NCBI GenBank assembly: GCA_027475525.1
Contig: JAMWFC010000049.1
Location: 5,936,947 to 6,000,946, forward strand
Length of the DNA: 64,000 nt
Reading direction: 5' to 3'
DNA from: Macrolepiota albuminosa
Lineage: Eukaryota > Basidiomycota > Agaricomycetes > Agaricales > Agaricaceae
Both the position numbers and the translations under genes were made by a program. Positions within the stretch are counted from its first letter, which is position 1. Each line of letters opens with the position of its first letter. Shown in pieces: positions 1 through 11,553 of the stretch. The notes below the pieces were generated by a model. It was not told the origin of the DNA. It saw only the letters and a program-made list of their open reading frames with translations, and ran no database searches.

Positions 1-1565
1 GATAGGAGCGCCTGGTGGAGGCACTGGAGCGCTCAAAGCCGGCGCGTTGCGAGATATGGAGGGAGGGACACCGGGTGAAGGTACCGGAGCGCTAGGAGTT
101 GGCGCATGAGGAGCGCCTGGAGGGGCAGCGAGTTTGGGGGAAAGGTCCCATTCCCCGTAGGGGGGCAGAATCGGCGGCAGGAAAGGAAAGATTACGCGGT
201 CGAGCACTGCCCTACGGGCACGGGACTCAACCAGAAGCGGAAGGGGAAGCCACGAGAGGCTCTGGGAAACGGCACGGAATTAGCGACCTAAGGTCAGGAG
301 GAAAGAGCTATTGACTAACCAAACTACCAGTCTCCCGAAGAAGGCTCGCCAAACTTGCTGCGCTAGGCGTAATAGTCGACTGCGAACACATGAGCAACAA
401 ACAAGATACGCGCTAAAAGGAGGCAAACCGTGACCAGAGACTCATCCTGGTCTATCATCCATTCGGTGGAGGCGTCCAACAGGATGCGATATCGGCGCAC
501 CAGGGTCATGGTATTTCCGTTTTCATGAGGAAAGCCCCCCGTAGGCATAATAGCCAGGAAATGCTCAATACGACCCAAGATCGCGGGGCGGTAAGGAAGT
601 TCCGGATCTGGAAGAAGTATGGAGGGTGCTGGCATGATAAAATACTAACAAACTCAAGGGCGGCAGAACCCATAAAATATCTCTAGCTACTTGCAGGGTC
701 GCAGCAACTTAGGAACTTTTACATGTGCGAAACAATCACGAGGGGGGGCGACAACAACAATGCATTTAATATACGACGACATTGGAAATCAAGAATCTAA
801 AATCTGTCAGTTCTGTGGCGCTATGGAGAAGGGAAGATCACCTTACATAAACGACATGGGAGGCGGAAGCAAATCAAGGAGCGGGCAACAGGAGGAGACG
901 CGTCCCGTCAGAGGGGCCACGAAAGAGGCGACCACCGGTAGAAGAACGAGGGGACTGGTGAAGAAGGCGCGGTTAGACAAGAAAAGAAAGGAGTAACGGG
1001 GTAAGGACAGACGGACCAGATAGTGGCTTTCTTCCAGCAGCAGCTCAAGACGCTCTCGCGTGGAGGTGGGAGGAAGTTGCTTTAATTAGCGACTGTCAGC
1101 AAAGAAGAGGGCGAAAAAGGCAGGAGCGCACCTGAAAAATGCGACTCCAGGCCTTCTCCATGCCAAATTGCATCAGAGGTTTGCTATCCGACCAGATCTC
1201 ACAGGCCGCACGCAGCAACTGGCAGCGACGACCTAATTCGAGGGCGCCCTCGTCCAGTTCTGGCACGCTGCCAGCAGGATAGTGGTGAAGGAAAGAGGTG
1301 ACATGCTCTAGGAAAGTGGGAGGGTCCATCATGACGTGAGCACGATCACAGCGGGGAGTCCACACCAGGCCAGTTGGGCTGGTCATCGAGAAGACTGATG
1401 AGATCCCGTTGATGTACATGCAATTTATAGGACACGGCTAACGCTTCGACTGGCGACAGCGTGGGAGGCCGTTTCACAAAGGACGAGGACCCTGGCAAAG
1501 ATACTAGCCAATGAGAGGCGCTTGACTCATTGTTGAACCGCGCAGAAAGGAAATCGACGTTCAAG
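1..1565 (-). other. Unclassified minus-strand retroelement-associated remnant
   Basis: I do not recognise a gene here with confidence. On the minus strand there are open stretches at about 1564-1140 and 635-363 and, at 330-1, a Pro/Ala-rich coding-like sequence containing an APYGEW motif. That motif recalls the LPPYG segment of the antisense genes elsewhere in the window. The stretch near 1400-1140 ends at a plausible splice donor (GTGCGC), so a multi-exon gene broken by decay is possible. The setting, next to another antisense-gene remnant, suggests an older relative of those genes. No cysteine cluster was found. The coding call is weak. Confidence 0.3.
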
Positions 1566-1909
1566 ATCTAGCGCTTGGGAACACCATCACCGAATAGCCA
1601 CCAAGCGATCACTGGCACCCTATTACTTTATAGACTAAACTTCTTGCATGGATCCACTTATTATTTACAGACGATACCCTTTTCTTTCTAGACTGGTGCG
1701 TTAATGGCTATTGGGCCGCGCTGGCAAAGGGGTTTTTGCGCTATGATGATCTACTGAGTGTTTCCCCTTTTTACTTATTTTTCTTTTGATTACTTACAAA
1801 CTGACGATTCGGAACAGGGGGAAGTGTTTATTTTAGTACGGCACGCTACAAATTACGTATCAAAAACAACAAAAGTCCATAAAAGGATTAAGGCGCTACG
1901 AGTCGGCTA
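1566..1909. other. Non-coding 3' region resembling the pol/antisense intergenic region
   Basis: No gene is seen. At about 1733-1770 the sequence (TTTTTGCGCTATGATGATCT and following bases) resembles the stretch after pol in family E at 20797-20838 and, inverted, at 3911-3960. It is therefore the pol-to-antisense-gene spacer of a plus-oriented relative of family E whose pol is missing on the left. Confidence 0.5.
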
Positions 1910-2909
1910 CTACGGATCACACTCAGGGAGGGCGGGATCGCCCAAAGGAAGCAAGTCTCCATCTTGGATCACGTTACTCGCTTGCCACTCGAGCGCATCA
2001 GTAATGTCGTCATGAAGCTCAAGCAGGAGGAGCTCACGGCGCGCTAGGGTGGAAACACGAGGACGAAGGTTGGCGAGTTCGCGACCGACGACGTCGGCCG
2101 CATCCTCGATATGACGGAGTTGTTGTTGAAGGTCGGCGGAAGGACAGAGGGGAGTGACGGGGTAAGAAAACTCGTCCCCGAGCCAAGGGAAAGCGTCGCC
2201 AGAAACGCGCATAGCGGGAGGGGGCGTCCAAAAGGGATCAAACTTGTCGGGAGATTAGAGAGGGGGAAAGAAAGGAACGGATGAGACGTACCCGAACAGT
2301 TACAGGCGCACGAGGGGTCCACTCATGGCGCTCGTCACCAGGGGACATGGCTCTGGCAGAGGAGAGAGAGATGCCGTAAGGAGGTAAGTACCTCCAGCGG
2401 CGACGGCGCTCACCCTGCGGTACCAAGGTTCCTTCGGACTCTGGCGCCGTAGAAGATTCGCGAGTACTGGGAAGGGAAGAGAAGCTGTGGGGAGGAGTAA
2501 GAGACGGGGTGATAGGAAGGGCGACAGGAGAGTCGCTAGCCACCACGGGGTCGGGAGCAGGTGTAGCGCCGGCAACAGACATGACAACATCCTCGGCGGG
2601 GGGAATAGCTACGACGACAGGAGCAGGCGTAGGGGACCTACCCACCCGGGCAGTTAGCACGAGAGAAAAGAAGTTGAAAATCACGTACTGGTTACCGCTG
2701 GGGCCGCTCTGACGAGGGTTAGTGGCGATAGAGGGAGTAAGGCGAAGCAGGACAGCGCATACCGCCAACAGCGCATCGGTATCAACGACGGGCTTGACTT
2801 CATCATCATCCTCTCCCTTGGCATCCCTCTCAGTGTCCTCCCCCTCATCCATGGACGACTCAGTGGTGGACAAGACCACAGGCGTAGCAGGCGCTAGCTC
2901 ACGGCGCTT
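1910..2909 (-). pseudogene. Antisense accessory gene, 3' exons, divergent E-like copy (element D), 5'-truncated
   Basis: This is the C-terminal half of the gene type found antisense to pol in family E. Three exons can be joined on the minus strand: 2909-2689, 2637-2292 and 2242-1910. The introns are 2638-2688 (GTACGT...TAG) and 2243-2291 (GTACGT...AAG; an ordinary acceptor was not found). The product keeps the order WRYLPPYG, WTP, GDAFPWLGDEFSYPV, a helical segment and GDLLPL, matching E2 residue by residue at the conserved positions but otherwise divergent. A basic patch (KRPLKRR) sits at the truncated 5' end. The 5' end stops at the inverted junction near 2910, so the cysteine exon is absent. 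The product is unlikely to be made. Confidence 0.65.
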
Positions 2910-3675
2910 AAGTGGCCTCTTGTCGCCTATCCATTTGGCGGCGAGGTCCCTTGGCGGGGAACAGGAGGAGGGAGAACGGGAAGCGGTTGGCGACGCGGCG
3001 CCTCGAAAGGAGCTGGAAGAAGCCCCTGCCGACATCGAGATGGGGGAGGAGAAGGCAGAGGGAGCGGCAACGGGAGGAGATGAGGACGCTGAAGGGGAGG
3101 AGGACGAAACCTTGGCGACGCAGCGCCAAGGCGACGAGGAGGTGGTAGCGGGAGAGGGTGAGGAAGCGGCAGGAGTCGCCAGGGAGGAGCCTGAGTGGCG
3201 CTGGCTACCTCCCTACAGTAGCGTGGCCCCTTGGGAGGTTTCAGACCCGGAGGACGTTGCCGGTCTGGAGCCTAGGCGCCCCGTAATCGCCAGGATCAAT
3301 CCTGCTTGGACGCCTCAACCGCAGCCAACGGTCACAGGCGACGCCTTCAACTGGCTGGGACAAGACCTCGTGTACCCGGTGGTGGCGCTTAACCTGCGGG
3401 AGATGTTGGAGAGGTTTTCGAGGAGGGCGGCAACGATGGAGGCGTCAATGAGTCGGGAGCGGGAGCGAGTTCGCGGTCAATTGATGGCGCTGCGCTTGCG
3501 CTATTCCAACTTGGGTCGCAGCCTCCACGTCTTGCAAGATTACCAAGCGGATTGCCAAGCCGCTATGGATTGGCAAGCTGCCAACAACATCTTGCCGGGC
3601 GATCTCTTGCCTCTTCGCGATTCCTCGTTGCCGGTGTCTGACGATTCCTTGCCGATGGATGACGAAAGCGAGTAA
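2910..3675 (+). pseudogene. Antisense accessory gene of E1, 3' part only
   Basis: This is the last exon of the family E antisense gene, nearly identical to the 3' part of the E2 copy (minus strand, 21058-21830). Homology starts at about 2910 (RPLLSPIHLAARSLGG region). Upstream sequence belongs to the opposite-strand gene of element D, so the start, the cysteine cluster and the other exons are lost. Visible parts are an acidic Glu-rich stretch, the LPPY motif, GDAFNWLGQDLVYPV, an Arg/Glu-rich helical C-terminus and a stop at 3673-3675. It is convergent with E1 pol, with a 431-bp gap. Confidence 0.75.
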
Positions 3676-4106
3676 ACGGACCTTAGCGTAGATAGGCCGT
3701 TTATGTAAATATTTTTCTTTTTGTTACCGTCGAATATATTACTATCTTGCCGCCTCGTTTTCGAGTGAAAGGTTAAGTTCCCTAATCTGAGTTAGCGCAG
3801 CCACTGAAAGCAAAGAAAGTAAAGCAAAGAGAAGGCAAGCGGCAAGTATTCTAAGGTAGGTTTTAGCAAAAGCAATAGTATGTGAGGGACTTAGACAAAT
3901 TTTGAGGAAAAAGGGAAACGCTCAGTAGATCATCATAGCGAAAAACCCTTGGCGAGAGTTGCGCAAGGCGCTAAGCGTTGGCGACACGCTAGCGCTGCGA
4001 CTTGACTATGTACAGAAATGTCTGTTGGATATAGTATAGTAAGTTTCGGCAAGAAAGATAAGTAAAGTAAGTAATAGAAAAAGGAGCTTATCAATAATAT
4101 TCTTTT
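3676..4106. other. E1 spacer between convergent pol and antisense gene
   Basis: This 431-bp non-coding stretch matches, in inverse orientation, 20636-21057 of E2. It contains the landmark around TTGGCGAGAGTTGCGCAA and clustered CGSYAA/TTRSCG hexamers. It must hold the 3' ends of two convergent transcripts. No further element was recognised. Confidence 0.6.
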
Positions 4107-7100
4107 CTAATCGTTTTCTTCTTCTTCAACTAAAGTCGGCAAGTCATCATCGTCCAATAGTTCGGTTTCCTCAAGTTCTCTTAACTTGGCGGTGTCGATA
4201 TCTAGCGCTTCAAGCGGCAAGTCAATGTGTTCTCTGGCGAGATACGGCAATAGGCGAAAAGCGGCAACAGGTCGATGTAGTACTGAACCATCTAATTCAC
4301 AGAGCACGTAAGCGCCTCCACGGTTACGAGAGATAACTACCAAAGGTCCTAGATAGCGAGGGCGCATTTTCTTGTTGTATGAAGTTTTGATTTTGGAGTT
4401 GCGCATAAGCACTAGCGCTCCTCTCGGGAAGTTGTAATCTTTGATGGTAGCGCTATGCTTGGTTTCGAATCGTAGGGCTGCTTGGCGACGGGCGCTAAAG
4501 ACTACCTCGTGAAGTCGGTCTAAATCTTCTTTCCTTCGCTGGAGGTCAATGGCTCGTCTGGCGATAAGGTCGGTAGTCGCTAAGATGCTGTTGGGTGCTG
4601 GCTGAAGATAGGTCGCTTCTATAATGTCGGCAGGGAGTAAAGGATGGGTGCCAGTAGCCGCGTAATAGGGAGAACAACCCATGCGCTTACGAATAGTAAC
4701 TCTTTCCGACCAGAACACGGAATATGTCGCTTCGCTCCAACGAGACTCGTCGCCATCGACCGCCTTGAAGAGTGCTTGCCGAACGTCAAAGTGGGGTCTC
4801 TCTACCAGGCCATTGGCGCGCTTGTTGTAGCCAGACACTCGAATGTGGTGAATGTTGTATTTCCTGGCGAGGTATGTTAGCGCTTTGATGATGGGCGCAC
4901 CATTATCCGTGACGATTTCTCTTAGCGCTCCCCAACGGCAGATGACGTCCTCAAATAGCCACTTGGCGACTGCCTCTGTATTTTCTCTTTGAAGCATTCG
5001 AAATTCCGGCCAGTGGATTAGCGAGCAACGACCTTGAATGATGTACTTGTAGCGACCAGACTTGGGCATATGCATAGTGTCGACGTAGATTTTGCTGAAA
5101 AGGGGAGCTGGCGTTGCCACGGTTGGCGGAATGAGCACTTGGCGTGTCTGTTGAATCTGGCAGAGGTGGCAAGTCCTGATGTACCAAGCGATGCCACGGT
5201 TGGCAGAATGAGCACTTGGCGTGTCTGTTGAATCTGGCAGAGGTGGCAAGTCCTGATGTACCAAGCCATGTCGGCACTAGCGTGTGGCCACCAGAATCGT
5301 TCTAACAAAGAAGCTCGGGTAGCGTACAGACCTCTATGTCCTAGCTCGTCATGCATAGCGCGCAAGACTCGTAAGCGACCTTCTGGCTTGATGATCAGCT
5401 TGTGAGCGCCATCTCGATTTCGTCGCCAAAGTCGGTTGTCGGTAAAGAAGAAGCGGGTAGCATAGCGGATAAAGGTAGCGTATTGTTCGTCGGTAAGGTC
5501 TGGGGGTCGCTTAAGGTCTTGTAGCCATTGTTCAACCATTAACAGACGACTGTCCTCTGCCTTTGCCTTGGCGGATCGGGGGACGGCATCGTAGGTCAGG
5601 TTTCTGCTGTCTTCTCTTAGCGGATGAGGTTCTTGTACGACTTTTACTGGAGGCGAGTTTTGACAGTGGATGCTTGCCGTGTAGAACGTGAGGGGTGCGC
5701 TAAAGGTCTCGGGGTGGTAAGGGACAATGGGATGTAACAGGATGCTGATAGGCTGTTGCCGTCGTAATAAGGGGATAGGCTGTTGTATAAGGTGCACAAA
5801 ACCATGTAGTCGATCGATCCAGTCCTCGAAATCGCTATCAGCCTGTGGATCCACTGCCGGGTCGCCAGGCTGCCGTGGTCACCTAGAAAGTCCATCTGGT
5901 CCGTGGAAAGAGCTCTTGATGTGTACCAACTCAAAGTGAAACATGAGGATAGCGACTACCCACCGGTTCATGCTAGCGGATGGCTGGATGTCGGGATTCT
6001 GCAGCATGCCTTTGATGTACCTAGCGTCGACTTCAACAATCAGGTTCCGCACACCAATCAAATACATCTTTAGCGACCGGAAGGCTTTGAAGAGTCCATA
6101 GAGCTCTAGCTTAGGCTGGCTGTAGCGAGACTCTCTGTCGTTTAGCGTGATAGACCCAAAGCGGTTGTAGCGTCGCTGTTTCCGATTGTCGCTAAGGCAT
6201 TGGCACAGGAAGTAGCCAACGGCAATGTACGAGGTGTCCACCGCCAAGATGACAGGGTCGGCAGATCTATAGTCGATGGGAACCAGGGGCTTGGCGTCTT
6301 GTAAGGCTTTTACTAAGTCTCGTTGGGCAGTGACCTGGTCTGGCCCAAATTCGAAGGGCTCGTTGGCGCGGGTGAGTCGGTTAAGGGCATGTGCGCGATG
6401 GGCAAAGTTCTTGACGAATATTCTAAGAACGCCAACAGTACCAAGAAAGGCGCGAACTTCAGATAAGTCGCGGCAAGGACCCCAGCGCTCTAGGAGTGCT
6501 AAGCGAGACTCGTCGGGAACACGACCGTTGGGAGTGCAGATGTGACCAAGTATTTTGAACCTTGGCGCGCATAAGAGGAGTTTGTGGCCGCTAAAGGTCC
6601 CACCGCTATACTTCATACGTTGGAGAACTCGGTTGAGCAACTGGAAAAAGTCCCATAGCGCTAAGCGAATGTTGGAGTTGTCGGGATGGGTTGCCGGTAA
6701 GCCATGAACGAGTCGCCAGTCTTTGGGGCCTTTGACGCCAACGTCGTCGATGAAGCTAAGGACATGGTGCGGTATCTCGGGTTGGAGGATGAAAGTGATG
6801 TCGTCATGGAATATAGGGACTGAGTTTGTCCAGCCCATCGGTAAGGTGACTAGGCGCAGTGCGCCAAACGGAGTTTGAAAGGTGGTGAGGTCACGGGAAG
6901 AGGGGTGTATCAAGCGTTCATCGTAGCCAACGTAGAGATCAAGGGTGGCGCCACAAATGCGCCCGGCAAAGGACTCGGCAAAGTGGTCAGGGAAAGGCGG
7001 TACGCCAGAGTGTCGTATAGTAACTCTATTCAGCGGCTCAAGACTGTGGACTATGCGGAGATTGCCGTTCTTTTTGAGGACGCAGAACCAACGGGAGCGG

Positions 7101-7933
7101 TAAGAACTATTTGAGGGCTTGTAGACGCCAGCCTGTATCTTGGTCCTAATAATTTGGCAGACCTCGGCTTCGATTCCAGGCGGTAACGGTCGGTTGTGCT
7201 CAGTCCACGGCACGTGAGGGATGGTCAGGATGACCACAGGCGGGAAGAAGTCTGTACGTAGGCTGCCGCGTTCTGAGTCCTCCCAAGCAAAAGCTTTGTC
7301 TTGCTTAGCGACAAGATCGGTAAGGACGTTCAACTCATCTTTGGTCAAAAATCCTGTGTCGTGCTCCTTGGCGAACTGCTGCTGGCGCTCTGTGGTAAAA
7401 CGTCCTGTGGGCTGAAAGGGTGGCGGATTCGGTGACAAGGTTGGCATATCGGTAAGAGGGTCGCCAATGATCTGGCGCTCGATCCTAAAAGTCTCGGGAG
7501 AGTGCGTAGCGACGGGTTTTGTTTTAAGCGCAACTGGCTTATATTTCTTTTTAACTTGTACCCCTTTCCTTTTGGGAGCGTTAGCTTGGTTATACACAGA
7601 TGTGGAAAGGGGAACTGTAGCCTGAGGGGCGGCAAGTCCAAGAACGGCAGGAGACGAGGCTCCGGGAAGAGTAGTGAGATAGGTGTCGGTAGACGCAATA
7701 CTTTGAAAAGATTCGGAAGCGGTAAGGTACAAGTAGGCAAGAGAAGAGTCGGTAATGTTTTGATTTTTCTGGGAAGGCTCTGCGTCGGTAGTAGGTAAAG
7801 TAGTTAAAACGTCTTGGTCAAGAAAAGCAGTAGACATAACAGTTACAAGACCAGTTGAATGGTCATATTCCAGCGTTAGCGCTACATCTCCGTGATTGTC
7901 GCCAATCACCTCCTCGATGGTCTGTGAAAACAC
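4107..7933 (-). pseudogene. E1 pol (RT, RNase H, integrase), disrupted
   Basis: This is homologous over its length to the intact E2 pol. Visible in order are the RT fingers (RWFCVLKKNGNLRIVHSLEP), the catalytic FIDDVG box, an RNase H beginning AVDTSYIAVGYFLCQ, an integrase HHCC zinc region and the DDE core with IVTDNGAP and a GLVERPHF glutamate. The frame is broken twice. A TGA at 5879-5881 replaces the CGA of E2 just after RNase H. A 77-bp tandem duplication (5117-5193 and 5194-5270) shifts the frame inside the integrase zinc finger. As in E2, the frame overlaps the end of gag in the -1 register and has no AUG near its start, so it would need frameshifting. Confidence 0.9.
5117..5270. repeat. 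77-bp tandem duplication in E1 integrase
   Basis: Units 5117-5193 and 5194-5270 both begin CCACGGTTGGC and end CCAAGCSATG, with two visible single-base differences. E2 has one unit only. Because 77 is not a multiple of three, the duplication shifts the integrase frame. Confidence 0.93.
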
Positions 7934-10218
7934 CGGTGGGGAGGCTCGTTGGCGTGTTGGTCGGTAAACTCTGGTGGCTTAGCGCGGGCGCTTTTTCGTT
8001 GTCCCCTAGGGAACGTTGGCACCGTTCGTCGGATTCCGGAATTGGGGTCGCTAATTGTGAGGGTTGTTTCCTCGTCGGTAACTGTCTTGACGACTGATCG
8101 CGCCAAGACGTCGAAGGGTCTGCCAAGTAGTAAGTCGTATGCGGGGGAGCGTAAAATGTGGATCTGAAGATAAAACGTAATGTCGCCAAGGGTGCACGGC
8201 ACATTCTTGGCGAGGCCTAGGGATCTGTCTACCGTACCGTTAGCGCTCTGCATATTTAGTATAACGGTAGGGTCGTAAATAAGGCCTAAATTGTTAGCGA
8301 CTTCTGCTGCCATAGAAATGATTTGAGACCCGCTATCAACAATAGCCTCTACTTCGTGCTTGTTGTCTACGGTTAGCGCTACCGAGCGGATAGCGTGCGA
8401 TTCTTGGGCGACGGTAAGAATTGCTGGGTCCTCTCCATGGTCTACCGACCTAAGATAGGTCTCCACTGGGTCCACAGAGGTGGCGTTAGTGATGGTGTCG
8501 GCAGGAGAATCTTCAGCGTCCAGCGGGTCGACGGTAACAGAAAAACCAGGAAGCGCATTGTCGAGTTCATCAACCTCGGCAACAGCTGTCGCCAAGGGTC
8601 GTCGAGGAGTGACTGCCGTCTTGACTTGGTTGCAGACGTCGGGAGCAATACTGCAAAGTTCTTCTACTGACAAGGTGACGTGGGTCTTCATGATGCGGTT
8701 AAAGACGTGGTTCGATTTCTCGATGTCAAAAATTGGCGCGGTTGGTCGGTAGCTACCCTCAGGACGTTTCTTGGGAGCGGCAAAGTTTCGTTGTGCGGGA
8801 GCGTGATAACGGTCAGGAATCCCTGAATAAGGATGGAGAGGCGGCAAAGGCGGTTCGGGAGCGGTAGCGGTCGACGATGGTTCTGAGGCAGGAGCAGGGG
8901 CAGTGGCAGGAGGTGCGGCAGGAGCAGGTGTCGGTAACTTGCTAGCGGGAGGCATCGGCTTGTATCCTTTAAGAGGTTGTTTAGGCTGCTTAACTTCAAC
9001 CCCATCAAACACCTGATTCTTAAGCAAATCCAGCTCCTGTTGGAGCTTGGCAATACGTTCTTCCCACGAGAAAGTAGGATGGTCGCCAACGCTGTCGAAG
9101 TGTAAGACCTCGTGAATCATCTGCTGTTGAGTTGCCTGTTCAGGGTCGGGGTTGGCGTTGCCAGATAGCGTGCCGGTAACAATTTGTCCTGGGTTGCGCC
9201 TATGCCATTCATCAACTCGCTCTTGGAAGGACTTCTTGTCTGGGTAGTTGGGAATGATGGCGCCAGTGGTGAGAACTATCTTGCCGTCGATAGCCCGTCG
9301 AATCCTTCCTTGCCGAATGTAGTTTTGTAGGGTAACGCAGCGTCCTCTAGTCATGGTATGGCCAATTTCCCCACAGAAGTGGCAAGGGCCAGGTGCGGGT
9401 ACGTTAGCGGGTCGGTTAGCCGTGAGGTTGGTGGTGATCATGGTTTCGATACGTGTCATAGCGGAAGCGACAGCGGCGGTAATCGCAGCATTGAGCTCCT
9501 CCTTCTTAACGAAGTCGGCAGCGGGAGGCGGGATGGGAATGATACCGTTAGTTCGCTCAGGTGGTGGGCTCGTTCTAGCGCGCTGCAGTCCAACGCCAGT
9601 GTCCGTTCCCTTGAGAACCCATTTACCGGCTTCAAAGACGTCGGCAACGTTATAGGGCTCGTCTGGGTGATGAGCCTGATGAACTATCTCTAGGCGACGA
9701 GCAATGCGAGTCCACAATGAAGTCGGGATGCCTTGCTGAAATAGGCGACGCTCCTCGTTAATGTAGAGCTTGCCGTTCTGCAGAAGCCACCTAGCGATTT
9801 TCTGGAATTCGCGGTAATATGTAGAGAATGCGCCAAGGGACGATGTGCCACTGTCGAAAGATTCCTGAACTAGTTTCTGGAGCTCGTTTACCGTGTATCG
9901 GGTAGCCTCCTCGGCGCCAGGGTACAGCTGGATCACTGCTGTCTTCCAGTCCTCATACGAAGCGCCTTGGGCTGGAACTGGCGGTGCGGCAGGGACAAAG
10001 GCGGCAAACTCGGTAAGACCTGTCCACGTCTCTGCCGTGTCATATGATACGTATCTTGCCGCGTACTCCTTCATCTGCGTGTGGTCGGTAATGTTACAAT
10101 CCCTGAATAAATACTCCAACTCCTTAAAATACTGGGAGAGCTCCCGTGGCTTGGTCTCGTCCCATTTCGGTGCCGAGAAGTGGTTGCGTGGCGGCATGCG
10201 TTGGACTTGTTGTTCCAT
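7906..10218 (-). CDS. E1 Gag-protease polyprotein
   Basis: This is a 770-residue open frame, about 97% identical by eye to E2 Gag. It has a capsid-like N-terminal half (PKWDETKPRELSQYFKELEY and a following helical region), a CCHC zinc knuckle (CHFCGEIGHTMTRGRC) near residue 280, a Pro/Ala-rich linker, and a retropepsin-like domain with VDSGSQ near residue 627 and LLGRPFDVL downstream. The aspartic protease is therefore in the gag frame rather than with RT. The ATG at 10216-10218 is the first in frame, but the frame stays open about 115 codons further upstream without an ATG. The frame is intact although its pol partner is broken. Confidence 0.85.
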   Translation of the reverse strand: MEQQVQRMPPRNHFSAPKWDETKPRELSQYFKELEYLFRDCNITDHTQMKEYAARYVSYDTAETWTGLTEFAAFVPAAPPVPAQGASYEDWKTAVIQLYPGAEEATRYTVNELQKLVQESFDSGTSSLGAFSTYYREFQKIARWLLQNGKLYINEERRLFQQGIPTSLWTRIARRLEIVHQAHHPDEPYNVADVFEAGKWVLKGTDTGVGLQRARTSPPPERTNGIIPIPPPAADFVKKEELNAAITAAVASAMTRIETMITTNLTANRPANVPAPGPCHFCGEIGHTMTRGRCVTLQNYIRQGRIRRAIDGKIVLTTGAIIPNYPDKKSFQERVDEWHRRNPGQIVTGTLSGNANPDPEQATQQQMIHEVLHFDSVGDHPTFSWEERIAKLQQELDLLKNQVFDGVEVKQPKQPLKGYKPMPPASKLPTPAPAAPPATAPAPASEPSSTATAPEPPLPPLHPYSGIPDRYHAPAQRNFAAPKKRPEGSYRPTAPIFDIEKSNHVFNRIMKTHVTLSVEELCSIAPDVCNQVKTAVTPRRPLATAVAEVDELDNALPGFSVTVDPLDAEDSPADTITNATSVDPVETYLRSVDHGEDPAILTVAQESHAIRSVALTVDNKHEVEAIVDSGSQIISMAAEVANNLGLIYDPTVILNMQSANGTVDRSLGLAKNVPCTLGDITFYLQIHILRSPAYDLLLGRPFDVLARSVVKTVTDEETTLTISDPNSGIRRTVPTFPRGQRKSARAKPPEFTDQHANEPPHRCFHRPSRR

Positions 10219-10580
10219 AGCGACTGTGTTGGCGAGTTTGGTTAGCGGTAGTGGGGAAGGGGTTCTAGAGATTGGCGACGGGGTAAGAGAAATGGCGAAT
10301 TGAGAAAGCGGTGTTAAAGGAGTGATGGGAGTGACTGATTGCGGTAAGGCAAAGGGCGACGCTAAGGGGTCGTCGGCACTATAATCGAGGGAATGCGGGA
10401 AGAGATCAGGAAAAGCGTCTACAGTGGCGTTCTGTAGTTCCTGGGCAAGAGAGAGACCCGGTAAGGCACCAGGTGGTTGTGGAGTTGATGGGTGGGAAGG
10501 AGCTATGCCTTCTGCCGACTGCTCTAGCAGGCGGCGCCTACGCTGAAGACGGGTTTCTGGCGGAATTCTGCCCTAGAGAT

Positions 10581-10598
10581 CCCTCGCGGTGGGCTCCA
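10581..10598 (-). other. E1 primer-binding site
   Basis: On the minus strand this reads TGGAGCCCACCGCGAGGG, three bases inside the LTR end. A TGG start is expected for complementarity to the CCA end of a tRNA. The same 18-mer follows the 5' LTR of E2. The tRNA species was not identified. Confidence 0.75.
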
Positions 10599-10601
10599 AT
10601 T

Positions 10602-11553
10602 TGATGACGCCCAAAGTTTGGTCAGTAACAAATGTAGCTATAGTGTTACCGTACCAAGAGTGTGCGTTGGGCGCGCTATAAGTGTGTTGAGGAGTCCCGG
10701 GCAGGTCCCAGAGAACGCGTCTGTGAAAAAGGGTAAAAGTCGGTAACGGGGTCGGCAAGTGGTAAGCGCTAAGGTAAAGCGCCTAAGGAAAATGCGGTAA
10801 GTAAACACGGCAAGGTCAACGGCAAGAGCGCGGTAAGCTTAGCGAGGTCTAAGCGTCGATAGTGCCTGCCGTAGTTGCAAGGCGCGAGTATGTCGAGTGT
10901 TGGCGAACGTCTGCAACTGCCGATGAGTTTTGACGTTGCCGACCGTAGCGTAAATGAGCTCTTGAGCGTAAGGGAGACTGAGGAAAGGGGAGTAAACTGT
11001 GGTCTATTGTTCTGCTATCCTCTATGTACAAATCGGTAAGTACTTTTATATTACAATGAGTTCGCCGTCGCCAGTGGCTAATGACGCCAGAGTGCGGTAA
11101 ACTGGAAAATTTCAAAGGGGTAGCTCCAACGGTTTCAGATCCCTACCGTCCATTCAAGAGCCTTAGCGACGCCAGGCGACAGATCGCGAAGCTAAACCAT
11201 CACTCCATCACCCTTCTGTCCGTCAGAGCACCTAAGCGATGTCGGGCGCCAAATCGAGACGCTAAGCGGTGTCAGACGCCAAGGTCAAATGCCAAGCTGT
11301 CCGTCAGTTTTTGATAGATCATTAGGCTTCTCGCTAAGCGCTGTCGTCAGTGACTGATGCCATCTGTCAGTTGTCATTCTGTCTGCCGATCGGCGCTATC
11401 ACTGATTGGATCTGCTTCTTGCCGTGCGCGGCCATCAGAAGTGGCTTAAAATAGGTAGAACGCGTGCGCTAAGTTCAGAACGAGTGCGGCAAGGTTTCCG
11501 GAGCCGGTGCCGAGTCTGCCGTTGATGCGCCTAACCTGTATAGGGTCCTATCA
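10602..11553 (-). repeat. E1 5' LTR
   Basis: About 952 bp, starting TGATAGGACCC and ending GGCGTCATCA on the minus strand. It matches the E2 LTRs with scattered differences. The flanking four bases of the host element are GCGG (11554-11557). The other flank is not in the window. Confidence 0.93.

Larger units (their letters stand above)
2910..11553 (-). mobile_element. Ty3-type LTR retrotransposon E1 (family E), 3'-truncated
   Basis: Read on the minus strand, the order is 5' LTR (11553-10602), PBS, gag-protease, RT-RNase H-integrase, spacer, then the antisense accessory gene, which is cut at about 2910. No 3' LTR is present. The element sits inside the protease region of the family G element G1: its first LTR bases (TGA) terminate the G1 reading frame at 11553-11551. 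Coding capacity is broken by a stop and a 77-bp tandem duplication in pol. Confidence 0.85.

Noticed and set aside
691..996. Plus-strand ORF with a CQFC motif
   Set aside because: It has a single CxxC, no partner cysteines and a low-complexity Arg/Lys tail; the context favours a minus-strand remnant.
2238..3035. A 265-codon minus-strand ORF spanning the 2910 junction
   Set aside because: Its first third is simply the reverse complement of the E1 antisense gene; only the part below 2910 is a genuine gene remnant.
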